Below, piece by piece: positions 43,667-52,074 of a stretch of DNA of 64,000 bases. Each line of letters opens with the position of its first letter. Position 1 is the first letter of the stretch. The notes under the pieces are model-generated. The model did not search any database, was not told where the DNA came from, and worked only from the letters and a program-made list of their open reading frames with translations. Position numbers and translations under genes: made by a program. The stretch comes from Collinsella aerofaciens. GTDB taxonomy: Bacteria; Actinomycetota; Coriobacteriia; Coriobacteriales; Coriobacteriaceae. The stretch is taken from the NCBI RefSeq assembly GCF_028209395.1, contig NZ_JAQLDQ010000009.1, forward strand, positions 1 through 64,000. The letters run 5' to 3'.

Positions 43667-45010
43667 ATGGCCAGTGACAACGGAAAGAGCTTCCTCGACA
43701 AGTTTGCCGAGGTCTCTGCGAAGGTGGGAAATCAGGTTCACCTGCGTTCCCTGCGTGACGCCTTCGCGACCATCACGCCGCTCTATATCCTTGCGGGTAT
43801 CGCGGTTCTTATTAATAACGTCGTGTTCCCTCTGTTCCCGCTCGATGCGGCGGGCCTTGCCAACCTTCAGACGTGGGGTTCGGCAATTACGCTGGGCACC
43901 CTCAACGTCTCTGCCATTATCTTGGCCGGATTGATTGGCTACAGCCTCGCCAAGAACAAGCGTTTCGATAACCCGCTCGCTTGCGTGGTCGTCGCCATCT
44001 CTGCCTTCGTCATCATGATGCCGCAGCAGATCACCGCCTCGCTTGCCGCCACGAGCCCGCTGCTCACCGACAAGATCACCTCCGCCGAGGTCACGGGCGC
44101 CCTTTCGACTGCCAACACCGGCACTAACGGTCTGTTCTCGGCCATTATCATCGCTCTGCTCTCCGTCTCGCTCTTCATCAAGATTTCTGGCGTCGAGAAG
44201 CTCAAGGTTAAGCTGGGCGAGGGCGTGCCCCCCGCGGTCTCCAACTCCTTCAACGTCATGATCCCGATGCTGCTCAACCTCGCGATCTTCGCTCTTGCCG
44301 CGGCCCTGCTCGCCGTGTGCGCCGGCACCGATCTGTGCACCATCATCTCCACGTGCATCTCCAACCCGCTCAAGAGCATCATGAACGCCGGTCCGTGGGC
44401 TGTTATCCTCATCTACACCCTTGCCAACCTGCTGTTCTGCGTCGGTATTCACCAGTCCACCATCTCTGGCGCTACCGTCGAGCCGATCCTGACCATGCTC
44501 ATCGTCGACAACATGGCTACCTTTGCCGCCGGTGGCACCATCCAGCCCGATCACTACATGAACATGCAGATCGTTAACAGCTTTGCCCTCATCGGCGGCT
44601 CGGGCTGCACCCTCATGCTTCTGCTCGACACGCTCCTGTTCTCCAAGAACAAGGCTTCCGAGACCGTTTCCAAGATGGCTATCCTGCCTGGTCTGTTCAA
44701 CATCAACGAGCCGGTTATCTACGGTTACCCCATCGTGTACAACCTGCCGCTCATGATTCCGTTTGTCCTCCTCCCCGATCTGTTCATCGGCATCACCTAT
44801 GGCCTTACCTGCGCAGGCATCATCAGCCCCTGCATCGCCCAGGTGCCCTGGACCATGCCTCCCGTCATCAATGCCCTGCTCGCTACGGGCTTTGACTGGC
44901 GCGCCGGCGTGTGGCAGGCTCTCGAGATTGTCATTGGCATGGCCGTCTACCTGCCCTTTATGAAGATTTCCGAGAAGGCAATCGCCAAGCAGGAGGCTCT
45001 CGCCGAGTAG
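43667..45010 (+). CDS. PTS IIC, lactose/cellobiose family permease
   Basis: The 447-residue membrane protein is the translocator of a beta-glucoside/cellobiose PTS. It shows about ten hydrophobic segments, the characteristic GIHQSTISGATVEPIL sugar-site region, and NINEPVIYGYPIVYN. The N-terminus SFLDKFAEVSAKVGNQVHLR is typical of CelB-type IIC. It sits between the GH1 enzyme and the IIB and IIA genes. Confidence 0.92.
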   Translation: MASDNGKSFLDKFAEVSAKVGNQVHLRSLRDAFATITPLYILAGIAVLINNVVFPLFPLDAAGLANLQTWGSAITLGTLNVSAIILAGLIGYSLAKNKRFDNPLACVVVAISAFVIMMPQQITASLAATSPLLTDKITSAEVTGALSTANTGTNGLFSAIIIALLSVSLFIKISGVEKLKVKLGEGVPPAVSNSFNVMIPMLLNLAIFALAAALLAVCAGTDLCTIISTCISNPLKSIMNAGPWAVILIYTLANLLFCVGIHQSTISGATVEPILTMLIVDNMATFAAGGTIQPDHYMNMQIVNSFALIGGSGCTLMLLLDTLLFSKNKASETVSKMAILPGLFNINEPVIYGYPIVYNLPLMIPFVLLPDLFIGITYGLTCAGIISPCIAQVPWTMPPVINALLATGFDWRAGVWQALEIVIGMAVYLPFMKISEKAIAKQEALAE

Positions 45011-45171
45011 AACGCCTAACGTTCGTCCCTTTCACCTTTGCGGGCGCCGGTACGCGGTGCCGGTGCCCGCGGCTCTCTCCCTTGTGTAAAGATGCAGGGG
45101 GGTGGGCACAATAGCCGCAAGGAATAAAACCAGTTGTCGTCTGCGCGCCGCGCAGTTATAAGGAGGAAACC

Positions 45172-45474
45172 ATGAAGAAGATCATGCTCTGCTGCAATGC
45201 CGGTATGTCCACGAGCCTGCTGGTCCAGAAGATGCAGGCCGAGGTTGCAAACCGTGGTCTGGATATCGAGGTCGAGGCTCGTCCCATGAACGAGGCCCAC
45301 GATCACCTGGACGAGTGCGACATGTTGCTGCTTGGCCCGCAGATCGGCTACACCAAGGGCGACTTTGAGAAGGAGGCCGCCGGTCGTTTTCCGGTCGAGG
45401 TCATCAACATGGTCGACTACGGCCGCATGAACGCTGCCGGCATCATCGACCACTGCGTCAGCGTGATGGGCTAG
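45172..45474 (+). CDS. PTS IIB, lactose/cellobiose family
   Basis: A 100-residue phosphocarrier with MKKIMLCCNAGMSTSLLVQK; the conserved Cys8 before NAGMSTS is phosphorylated and passes phosphate to the incoming sugar. VLLLGPQ-like MLLLGPQIGY follows near residue 47. A strong AAGGAGG site precedes the ATG. A 161-nt gap separates it from IIC; GCGCGCCGCGC lies there but no clear terminator. Confidence 0.93.
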   Translation: MKKIMLCCNAGMSTSLLVQKMQAEVANRGLDIEVEARPMNEAHDHLDECDMLLLGPQIGYTKGDFEKEAAGRFPVEVINMVDYGRMNAAGIIDHCVSVMG

Positions 45475-45483
45475 GTGCTCTGT

Positions 45484-45816
45484 ATGGAGGATATGAACGA
45501 ACTGCAGATGACCTGCTTCGAGATCATCAGCTACGTCGGTACCGCCAAGAGCATGTACATCAATGCCGTGCAAAAGGCCAAGGAGGGCGATTTTGACGCC
45601 GCCGAGGAGCTTATCAAGCAGGGCGACGAGGCCTATAACGGTGGCCACGATGTTCACATGGGGCTTCTGAAGAAAGAGGCCAACGGCGAGCGTAACGGCG
45701 AGGCCCCGTTGATTCTGCTGCATGCCGAGGACCAGATGGCCGGTACCGAGACCATGCGCGTCATGGCGACGGAGCTCATCGAGATCCACAAGCAGCTGCA
45801 GGCACTTAAGGCCTAG
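45484..45816 (+). CDS. PTS IIA, lactose/cellobiose family
   Basis: An all-helical trimeric phosphocarrier of 110 residues. The phosphorylated residue is His80 in LILLHAEDQMAGT, matching the family motif HAQDxLM. The start is uncertain: GTG 45475 directly follows IIB, ATG 45484 is used here, and ATG 45493 has GGAGG very close by. A terminator ends the operon at 45875-45912. Confidence 0.9.
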   Translation: MEDMNELQMTCFEIISYVGTAKSMYINAVQKAKEGDFDAAEELIKQGDEAYNGGHDVHMGLLKKEANGERNGEAPLILLHAEDQMAGTETMRVMATELIEIHKQLQALKA

Positions 45817-45874
45817 TCGGCGTTATCGCCGCGAAGGACCGTGCGGTCCAACAGACAACATAGTCCCTTTGACG

Positions 45875-45912
45875 GGCGCCGGGAGTCTCCGCCTCCCGGC
45901 GCCTCTATTTTT
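45875..45912 (+). terminator. Terminator of the PTS operon
   Basis: GGCGCCGGGAG and CTCCCGGCGCC form a perfect stem around TCTCCGC, then TCTATTTTT. Confidence 0.9.
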
Positions 45913-45962
45913 GGGGATGGTCTTGTGCGGCCTGTTGAGCGGCCATTTGCGTTTCCCAGGAT

Positions 45963-46004
45963 AAAACCTGCCAAAACAAACCTGTCCCTTTTTGGTAGGT
46001 TTTT
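45963..46004. repeat. GGGAC-core hairpin, copy H (AACCTGCCAAA stem)
   Basis: AAAACCTGCCAAAA pairs with TTTTTGGTAGGTTTT around CAAACCTGTCCC, which on the other strand reads GGGACAGGTTTG. The stem matches copy G upstream of the operon. Confidence 0.8.
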
Positions 46005-46057
46005 GCCTTGGGAGCGGTACCATACAGGCAATGTTTAAACGAGAAAGGCGGGCTCCC

Positions 46058-47011
46058 ATGGAACCTAAGCAGTACTACATCGGCATTGACGTCGGCGGCA
46101 CTTCGGTTAAGGAGGGTCTGTTCGACGAGGACGGCAACCTGCTGGCCAAGGCCAGCGTGCCTACGCCTCCCATCGTTGACGCTGCGGGCTTTGCCGCGGT
46201 GACCGAGGCTATCGACCAGGTGGTCGCCAAGGCCCAGATTCCGCGCGCCTTTGTGGCTGGCATTGGCCTGGCCGTTCCGTGCCCCATCCCGGCGTCGGGC
46301 GATGCCAAGGTCAAGGCCAACATTGCCATTAACCTGCCCGAGCTGAGGATCGCCATTCAGCAGCACTGCCCCGACGCGGTCGTTAAGTACGAGAACGATG
46401 CCAACGCCGCCGCCATGGGCGAGGCCTGGCTCGGCTCTGCCAAGGGCGTGCAGAACGTGGTGATGGTCACCATCGGTACCGGCGTGGGTGGCGGCGTTAT
46501 CGTTAATGGCGACGTGGTATCGGGCGTTGTGGGTGCTGGCGGCGAGATTGGCCACATGTGCCTGAACCCAGCTGAGGAGCGCACCTGCGGCTGCGGCGGC
46601 CATGGCCACCTGGAGCAGTATTCCAGCGCCACCGGCGTGGTGAGCAACTACCTTGCCGAGTGCAAGAAGGCGGGCGTCGAGCCCATCGAGCTCACCGGCC
46701 CCTCCGATTCCAAGGACGTGTTCCAGGCCTGCCGCGAGGGAGACAAGCTCGCGCTGGCCGCGGCCGATACCATGGCCGATTATCTCGGTCGTGCCCTGGC
46801 GCTTATTGCCAACGTGGTCGACCCCGAGATGTTCCTGATCGGCGGCGGTGCGTCTGCCTCGGCCGATGTCTACCTCGACAAGGTTCGCGAGCACTTCCAG
46901 CGCTACGCGCTTTCCGCCTCGCGCGAGACGCCCATTAAGGTCGCTTCGCTCGGCAACGACGCCGGCATCATCGGTGCCGCCTACGTAGCCCTGCGCGCTG
47001 CCGGCAAATAG
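46058..47011 (+). CDS. ROK-family glucokinase
   Basis: It probably phosphorylates the free glucose released by the glucosidase. The 317 residues show the phosphate-1 loop GIDVGGTSVKEG, the catalytic Asp in ENDANAAAMGEAW, the GTGVGGGVIVNG loop, and the ROK zinc site EIGHMCLN...CGCGGHGHLEQ, where the last Cys of the usual CGCGxxGCxE is replaced by His. ATG 46058 is used with GAAAGGCGGG upstream. Other hexoses are possible substrates. Confidence 0.88.
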   Translation: MEPKQYYIGIDVGGTSVKEGLFDEDGNLLAKASVPTPPIVDAAGFAAVTEAIDQVVAKAQIPRAFVAGIGLAVPCPIPASGDAKVKANIAINLPELRIAIQQHCPDAVVKYENDANAAAMGEAWLGSAKGVQNVVMVTIGTGVGGGVIVNGDVVSGVVGAGGEIGHMCLNPAEERTCGCGGHGHLEQYSSATGVVSNYLAECKKAGVEPIELTGPSDSKDVFQACREGDKLALAAADTMADYLGRALALIANVVDPEMFLIGGGASASADVYLDKVREHFQRYALSASRETPIKVASLGNDAGIIGAAYVALRAAGK

Positions 47012-47012
47012 C

Positions 47013-47063
47013 TGGTGCAAGGGGGTCAGGTTACTTTGCACCAACATGGTGCAAAAGGGACAG
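47013..47063. repeat. GGGGTCAGG-core repeat, copy I (TGGTGCAA stem)
   Basis: TGGTGCAAGGGGGTCAGGTT then ACTTTGCACCA forms a hairpin (TGGTGCAA with TTGCACCA). It is followed by a half copy, TGGTGCAAAAGGGACAG. It resembles copy F at 34731 in stem and core. Confidence 0.8.
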
Positions 47064-47177
47064 CCTTGGCCCCCATGCCTGCCACAAAATATGCCGTGGC
47101 CCTTCTGTCTGCGAAGGCTCGGCATCGGCGTGCTACCATAGCTACGTCCAAGTACACATATCAAGTGGAGGATATCC

Positions 47178-48101
47178 ATGGCAAACGTTCTTGTCTTTGG
47201 TCACCAGAACCCCGATAACGACGCCATCATGAGCGCCGTCGTCCTGTCCCAGCTGCTCAACCAGGTTGAGTATGCCGGCAACACCTACGAGGCCTGCGCC
47301 CTTGGTCAGCTTCCGGCCGAGTCCGCCAAGCTGCTCGCCGACGCCGGCATCGCCGAGCCCCGCGTGATCGAGTCCGTCGAGGCTGGTCAGCTCGTCGTCC
47401 TCACCGACCACAACGAGTCTGCCCAGTCCGTCGCCGGCCTTAAGGACGCCACGGTCTTTGGCGTTGTCGATCATCACCGCATCGGCGACTTCGAGACCGC
47501 CGGCCCGCTGCACTACATCTGCCTGCCCTGGGGCTCCAGCTGCACCATCGTCACCAAGCTCGCCGGCGTGCTCGGCGTTGAGCTTTCCGACGTCCAGGCC
47601 AAGCTGCTGCTCTCGGCCATGATGACCGACACGCTCATGCTCAAGAGCCCCACCACCACCGATGTCGACCGCGCCGTCGCCGCCAAGCTCGGCGAGCAGG
47701 TGGGCGTCGACCCGGTCAAGTTTGGCATGGAGGTCTTCCTCACCCGTCCGTCCGGCTCTTTCACCGCAGCCGAGATGGTCGGCAACGACATCAAGATGTT
47801 CGAGCCCGCCGGCAAGAAGCTGCTCATCGGCCAGTACGAGACCGTCGACAAGAGCCGCGCGCTCGGCATGATCGACGAGATTCGCGAGGCCATGCGCGCC
47901 TACGCCGCCGAGAAGGGTGCCGACGGCATCGTCCTGTGCATCACCGACATCATGGAGGAGGGCTCGCAGGTCCTGCTCGAGGGCGAGACCGAGGCCGCTC
48001 AGAAGGGCCTGGGCATTGCCGACGAGCACGACGGCGTCTGGATGCCGGGCGTCCTCTCCCGTAAGAAGCAGGTCGCTGCCCCCATCATGGCCGCCTGCTA
48101 G
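47178..48101 (+). CDS. ppaC: Manganese-dependent inorganic pyrophosphatase
   Basis: A family II pyrophosphatase of the DHH superfamily with 307 residues. Metal-binding motifs are FGHQNPDNDAI (residue 7 on), LTDHNE (about 75), VDHHRIGDF (about 96) and MMTDTLMLKSPTTT (about 150). The C-terminal DHHA2 domain ends with the substrate-binding SRKKQVAAPI. It lacks the CBS insertion of regulated forms. GTGGAGGATATCC precedes the ATG. Confidence 0.95.
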   Translation: MANVLVFGHQNPDNDAIMSAVVLSQLLNQVEYAGNTYEACALGQLPAESAKLLADAGIAEPRVIESVEAGQLVVLTDHNESAQSVAGLKDATVFGVVDHHRIGDFETAGPLHYICLPWGSSCTIVTKLAGVLGVELSDVQAKLLLSAMMTDTLMLKSPTTTDVDRAVAAKLGEQVGVDPVKFGMEVFLTRPSGSFTAAEMVGNDIKMFEPAGKKLLIGQYETVDKSRALGMIDEIREAMRAYAAEKGADGIVLCITDIMEEGSQVLLEGETEAAQKGLGIADEHDGVWMPGVLSRKKQVAAPIMAAC

Positions 48102-48120
48102 GTTTAGTTGACCAAACGCC

Positions 48121-48160
48121 ACGACCGGATCACGGACGCCCCGCGCTCCGGTCGTTTTTT
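48121..48160 (+). terminator. Terminator after ppaC
   Basis: ACGACCGGA pairs with TCCGGTCGT and is followed by six T. Confidence 0.88.
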
Positions 48161-48254
48161 GTGCACGTCGCCGCGTCGTCTCTTGGACAGGCGTGCCCGT
48201 GCCGTTGAGCAAATAATGTTCAACCTGTGGTTCCGCTTTTCGGCCACGCCTGCG

Positions 48255-48368
48255 TGCTTGTCGTGCAGGGTAGGCTAGATGCAAGCGTAATACGTTAGAG
48301 CGCGGCGCCGCCACTTGGGCGGGCCGTGCTTTTTTAAGACGGGAGCCATCCCGTGAAAGGAGCCGCCC
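48255..48368 (+). promoter_or_regulatory. Structured leader of nhaA with attenuator-like hairpin
   Basis: The leader begins near GGGTAGGCTAG. It then forms a GC-rich hairpin (GCGCGGC...GCCGTGC, 48300-48329) followed directly by six T (48330-48335), an intrinsic-terminator layout upstream of the coding region. A second hairpin ACGGGA-GCCA-TCCCGT (48339-48354) touches the ribosome site GAAAGGAGCC; AGGCT near 48272 could pair with AGCC. nhaA genes in other bacteria have Li+-sensing nhaA-I/nhaA-II riboswitches; membership is not proven here. Confidence 0.45.
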
Positions 48369-49727
48369 ATGGCAGCAACTGAGCAGCTGTTCAACGCTCG
48401 CGAGCGCAAGCGCTTTGAACGCCACGACATCTGGGAGCGCATCACCGAGAACGGCACGATTTCTGCCGCCGTCATGGTCTTCGCCGCCATCGCCGCCGTC
48501 ATTTGCGCCAATACCGATGCCTACGAGGCCATCCATCACTTTTTGGAGACCCCGCTGTATGTGGGTCTGGGCAACCTTACGGCCGGTCTCACCGTTGAGC
48601 TATTCGTCAACGACTTCCTCATGGCGATTTTCTTTTTGCTGGTGGGCATTGAGCTCAAGTATGAGATGACGGTCGGCGAGCTCAAAAACCCGCGCCAGGC
48701 TATGCTTCCCATGCTGGCGGCCGTGGGCGGCGTCGTCGTTCCCGCCTGCATCTATCTGATCTTTAACCATGCCGGCGCGCACAACGGCTGGGCCATTCCC
48801 ATGGCAACCGATATTGCCTTTGCGCTGGGCGTGCTGTCGCTTTTGGGCAATCGCGTGCCCAACGGCGTGCGCGTGTTCTTCTCGACGCTCGCCATCGCCG
48901 ACGACCTCATTTCCATCGCCGCCATCGCCATCTTCTACGGTCAGAGCCCCAATCCGTTTTGGTTGGGCGCCGCCGCGCTTGTGACCTGCGCGCTCGTGTG
49001 GCTCAACAAGACGCAGCACTACCGTCTCGCCCCGTATTCGGTGCTGGGCCTGCTGCTGTGGTTCTGCATGTTCAAGAGCGGCGTACATGCCACGCTTGCT
49101 GGCGTCATCTTGGCCTTTACCATCCCGGCCAAGTGCGGCGTCAAGCTCGATAGCCTCACCGATTGGTTGGGCGAGTGCCTGCCGCTGCTCGATGACCGCT
49201 ACGACGACGAGGCGCACATCTTGGGCCAGCATGACTTTACCGTCTCGACCACCAGGGTCGAGCGCGTCATGCACCGCGTGACCCCGCCGCTCATCCGCAT
49301 GGAGCGTCTGATCTCCACGCCGGTCAACTTTGTAATTCTGCCGATCTTTGCGTTTGTCAACGCACAGGTTCGCCTAGTGGGCGTGGACATGAGCACGCTG
49401 CTCACCGACCCGGTGACGCTCGGCGTGTACTTTGGCATGCTGCTGGGTAAGCCGATCGGTATCTTTGGCATGACGTTTGCCCTGGTTAAGCTTAGGGCCT
49501 GCGAGCTGCCGCGCAATGTCAACTGGCACATGATTGCCGGTGTGGGCATTCTGGGCGGTATCGGCTTTACCATGTCGATTCTCATCAGCGGCCTTGCCTT
49601 CCCGACGGCCCAGTTTGAGGTTCTGGCTGCCAAGGCCGCCATCCTTGCCGGTTCGGTCACCGCTGCCGTGCTCGGTATGATCTACATGAGCGTGGTCTGC
49701 AAACACCCCGCGCCCAAGGACGAGTAA
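48369..49727 (+). CDS. nhaA: Na+/H+ antiporter NhaA
   Basis: It exchanges sodium (and lithium) for protons across the membrane. The 452 residues show about 12 membrane segments with the ion-binding paired aspartates in STLAIADDLISI and the upstream ATDIAFALGVLSLLG. The N-terminal NDFLMAIFFLLVGIELKYE is typical. It is longer than E. coli NhaA (388) through an N-terminal extension and a hydrophilic loop around residues 265-305 (DDRYDDEAHILGQ). ATG 48369 follows AAAGGAGCC. Confidence 0.94.
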   Translation: MAATEQLFNARERKRFERHDIWERITENGTISAAVMVFAAIAAVICANTDAYEAIHHFLETPLYVGLGNLTAGLTVELFVNDFLMAIFFLLVGIELKYEMTVGELKNPRQAMLPMLAAVGGVVVPACIYLIFNHAGAHNGWAIPMATDIAFALGVLSLLGNRVPNGVRVFFSTLAIADDLISIAAIAIFYGQSPNPFWLGAAALVTCALVWLNKTQHYRLAPYSVLGLLLWFCMFKSGVHATLAGVILAFTIPAKCGVKLDSLTDWLGECLPLLDDRYDDEAHILGQHDFTVSTTRVERVMHRVTPPLIRMERLISTPVNFVILPIFAFVNAQVRLVGVDMSTLLTDPVTLGVYFGMLLGKPIGIFGMTFALVKLRACELPRNVNWHMIAGVGILGGIGFTMSILISGLAFPTAQFEVLAAKAAILAGSVTAAVLGMIYMSVVCKHPAPKDE

Positions 49728-49776
49728 GAACGCAAAAACCGGGGCCGGACATGCCCCGGATACCCTCGTATGCAAA

Positions 49777-49816
49777 AAACGCCGTTTGTGAGTACTGTCA
49801 CAAACGGCGTTTCATT
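49777..49816 (+). terminator. Terminator after nhaA
   Basis: AAACGCCGTTTGTG pairs with CACAAACGGCGTTT around AGTACTGT, then CATTTATTT. It may act on both strands, as the next gene is convergent. Confidence 0.85.
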
Positions 49817-49845
49817 TATTTGGCCACAGGCCCCAATGACTAGGT

Positions 49846-50100
49846 TTATTCCACGGTGCCGTAGACGGCGCCCCAGCCGTGGGCGGCAAGGGCGGAGTTG
49901 AGCTGGTCGCAAAGTGACTGGCGGTCGTAATAGCCGGGCGGTAGCAGGTTCACGATTTCCATAAGGTCGGGTGCCAGGTCCAAGATCTCGGCCTGTACGA
50001 TGAGATCCAGGCGATCGATGGCGCGGCGGTCGTAAAACAGCCCGTCGACCAGGCGCTGCAGGTCGCCGAATTCCTCGGCCTGGAACGATCCGTACTCCAT
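49846..50100 (-). CDS. Small protein of unknown function
   Basis: The 84-residue product starts MEYGSFQAEEFGDLQRL and has acidic and hydrophobic helices (LIVQAEILDLAPDLMEIVNL) with a PPGYYDRQSL turn. It has no membrane segment. ATG 50100 has AAGGAGG 6 nt upstream and is preferred over 50151. The helical C-terminal pattern (LPPGYYDRQSLCDQLNSAL) suggests a small helical-bundle protein; no family was recognised with confidence. Confidence 0.65.
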   Translation of the reverse strand: MEYGSFQAEEFGDLQRLVDGLFYDRRAIDRLDLIVQAEILDLAPDLMEIVNLLPPGYYDRQSLCDQLNSALAAHGWGAVYGTVE

Positions 50101-50250
50101 AGTGCCTCCTTGGGCGCCCCATGCCGGTATGCGCGGCGATTCGTAATTCATTGCGATGAACTTAATCTATCACGGCTTCATACCGTTGCGGCGGTGGCGG
50201 TCTATACTTAGACGAACTGCAACGTACCGCTTCGCGAAAGGTCGCACCCC

Positions 50251-51555
50251 ATGCAGACGATCTACCAGAAGATGGAAACCACCGAACTCGATGCCGCCAT
50301 CGAGGCACTCAAAGCCGAGGTCGCCGAGGTCAAGGCCAAGGGCCTGGCGCTCGACATGGCCCGCGGCAAGCCGTCACCCTCCCAGGTGGACATCTCTCGA
50401 CCCATGCTCGATATCCTCAATGCCGATGCCGATCTGCACGACGGCAACGTCGACTGCTCCAACTACGGCTGCTTTGAGGGCATTCCCTCGGCACGCAAGC
50501 TGGCAGGGGAGTTCCTGGGTTGCCCCGCCGAGCAGACGCTCGTACTGGGTTCGTCGAGCCTGCTGATCGAGCACGACATCGCCGGCATGTTCTGGCGCTG
50601 CGGCTCGTGCGGCAGCGAGCCCTGGGAGGCTTACGAGGCCGCGCACGACGGCAAGAAGGTCAAGTTCCTGTGCCCGGTTCCCGGCTACGACCGTCACTTT
50701 GGCATCACCGCCGACCTGGGTATCGAGAATGTCCCCGTCGCGATGACCGACAACGGCCCCGACATGGACGAGGTCGAGCGCCTGGTTGCCGCCGACGACT
50801 CCATCAAGGGCATCTGGTGCGTGCCCAAGTATTCCAACCCCACGGGCATTACCTTTAGCGAGGATACTGTGCGCCGCCTGGTCGAGATGCCCACGGCCGC
50901 GCCCGATTTCCGCATCTTCTGGGATAACGCCTACTGCGTGCACGACCTGTACGACGAGACCGACGAGCTCGCAAACATCTTTGACCTCGCTCGCGCGGCG
51001 GGTACCGAGGACCGCGTGGTGGCTTTTGCCTCGACGTCCAAGATCACCTTCCCGGGCGCCGGCATCGGCTTTATCGGTGCGAGCCCCGCGGTCATCGCCG
51101 AGTTCTCCAAGCGCCTGAAGGCCGGCCTCATCAGTGCCGACAAGCTCAACCAGCTGCGTCACGTGCGCTTCCTTCCCACCATCGAGGCGGTCAAGGAGCA
51201 CATGAAAAAGCATGCCGAGTTCCTGCGCCCGCGCTTTGAGGCTGTCGAGCGCAAGCTTACCGAGGGCTTGGGCGACACGGGCTGCGCCACCTGGACGCAC
51301 CCCCGCGGCGGCTACTTTGTAAGCTTCGATGGTCCCGAGGGCTCGGCCCAGAAGGTCGCCGCGCTTTGCGCCGACCTGGGCGTCAAGCTCACGCCGGCTG
51401 GTGCTACCTGGCCCTATGGCAAGGACCCGCGCGACACCAATATCCGCATCGCGCCGAGCTATCCTACGGTCGAGGACCTGGAGGCCGCGCTTGATGTGCT
51501 GGTGCTGGCCGTTAAGCTTGTCGCTGCCGAGCTTGCGCGTGCTGAGCGCGCCTAA
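50251..51555 (+). CDS. Aspartate aminotransferase, class Ic type
   Basis: A PLP enzyme of 434 residues transferring the amino group between aspartate and 2-oxoglutarate. The marks are ALDMARGKPSPSQVDI at the N-terminus, YGCFEGIPSAR, CPVPGYDRH, PKYSNPTGITF, WDNAYCVHDL, and the PLP lysine in ASTSKITFPGAGIGF. These agree with the Corynebacterium-like class Ic aspartate aminotransferase rather than the AspC type. CGAAAGG lies upstream of the ATG. It is followed by a STAS-domain gene. Confidence 0.88.
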   Translation: MQTIYQKMETTELDAAIEALKAEVAEVKAKGLALDMARGKPSPSQVDISRPMLDILNADADLHDGNVDCSNYGCFEGIPSARKLAGEFLGCPAEQTLVLGSSSLLIEHDIAGMFWRCGSCGSEPWEAYEAAHDGKKVKFLCPVPGYDRHFGITADLGIENVPVAMTDNGPDMDEVERLVAADDSIKGIWCVPKYSNPTGITFSEDTVRRLVEMPTAAPDFRIFWDNAYCVHDLYDETDELANIFDLARAAGTEDRVVAFASTSKITFPGAGIGFIGASPAVIAEFSKRLKAGLISADKLNQLRHVRFLPTIEAVKEHMKKHAEFLRPRFEAVERKLTEGLGDTGCATWTHPRGGYFVSFDGPEGSAQKVAALCADLGVKLTPAGATWPYGKDPRDTNIRIAPSYPTVEDLEAALDVLVLAVKLVAAELARAERA

Positions 51556-51606
51556 CGCGCGGCCTCCCGTACTATCCGCACTTTCGATTCGTAAAGGAGC
51601 GTATAC

Positions 51607-51921
51607 ATGGATTTGGGTATTTCCACCAACCCCACGCCAGAGCTCTACACCATTAAGGTAACCGGCGAGATTGATATCTCTAACGCCGATAGCCTGCGCA
51701 ATGCCATCGACCTGGCGCTCGAGCAGCCCACCGAGGCCGTTGAGCTCGATTTTGCCCAGGTGAGCTACATCGATTCGACGGGCATTGGCGTGCTCGTGGG
51801 CGCCGCGCACCACGCGGTCGACCACGGCAAGCGCTTTAGCTGCACCAATGTGCAGCCCCCGGTGATGCGCGTGGTCCAGCTGTTGGGTGTCGACCAAGAG
51901 ATTTCGATCACCGCTGCATAA
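51607..51921 (+). CDS. STAS-domain anti-sigma factor antagonist
   Basis: The 104-residue protein is a single STAS domain related to SpoIIAA/RsbV. It has YTIKVTGEIDISNADSLR at the start and the phosphorylatable Ser in VSYIDSTGIGVLVGAA. Such proteins bind a kinase/anti-sigma factor when unphosphorylated. No anti-sigma kinase or sigma factor gene is adjacent, so its partners are elsewhere. AAAGGAG lies 6 nt before the ATG. Confidence 0.9.
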   Translation: MDLGISTNPTPELYTIKVTGEIDISNADSLRNAIDLALEQPTEAVELDFAQVSYIDSTGIGVLVGAAHHAVDHGKRFSCTNVQPPVMRVVQLLGVDQEISITAA

Positions 51922-52074
51922 TCTTTGCCCCCAAAAGGGCGTGCCGTTTGGCATATGTTTGTGATGCGCTCGGACGTTTTGGCGTCCGGGCGCTATACTT
52001 GACCGAATGAATAGACGAGTTCCGGCCGAATGGCGCGGTGCGGGCTCGACTCACATCGAGCCTTGGAGGTATGT

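Noticed and set aside
45011..45171. Separate promoter for the IIB-IIA genes
   Set aside because: TTGTGT and CACAAT are 19 bp apart, a poor match and spacing; not strong enough to list.
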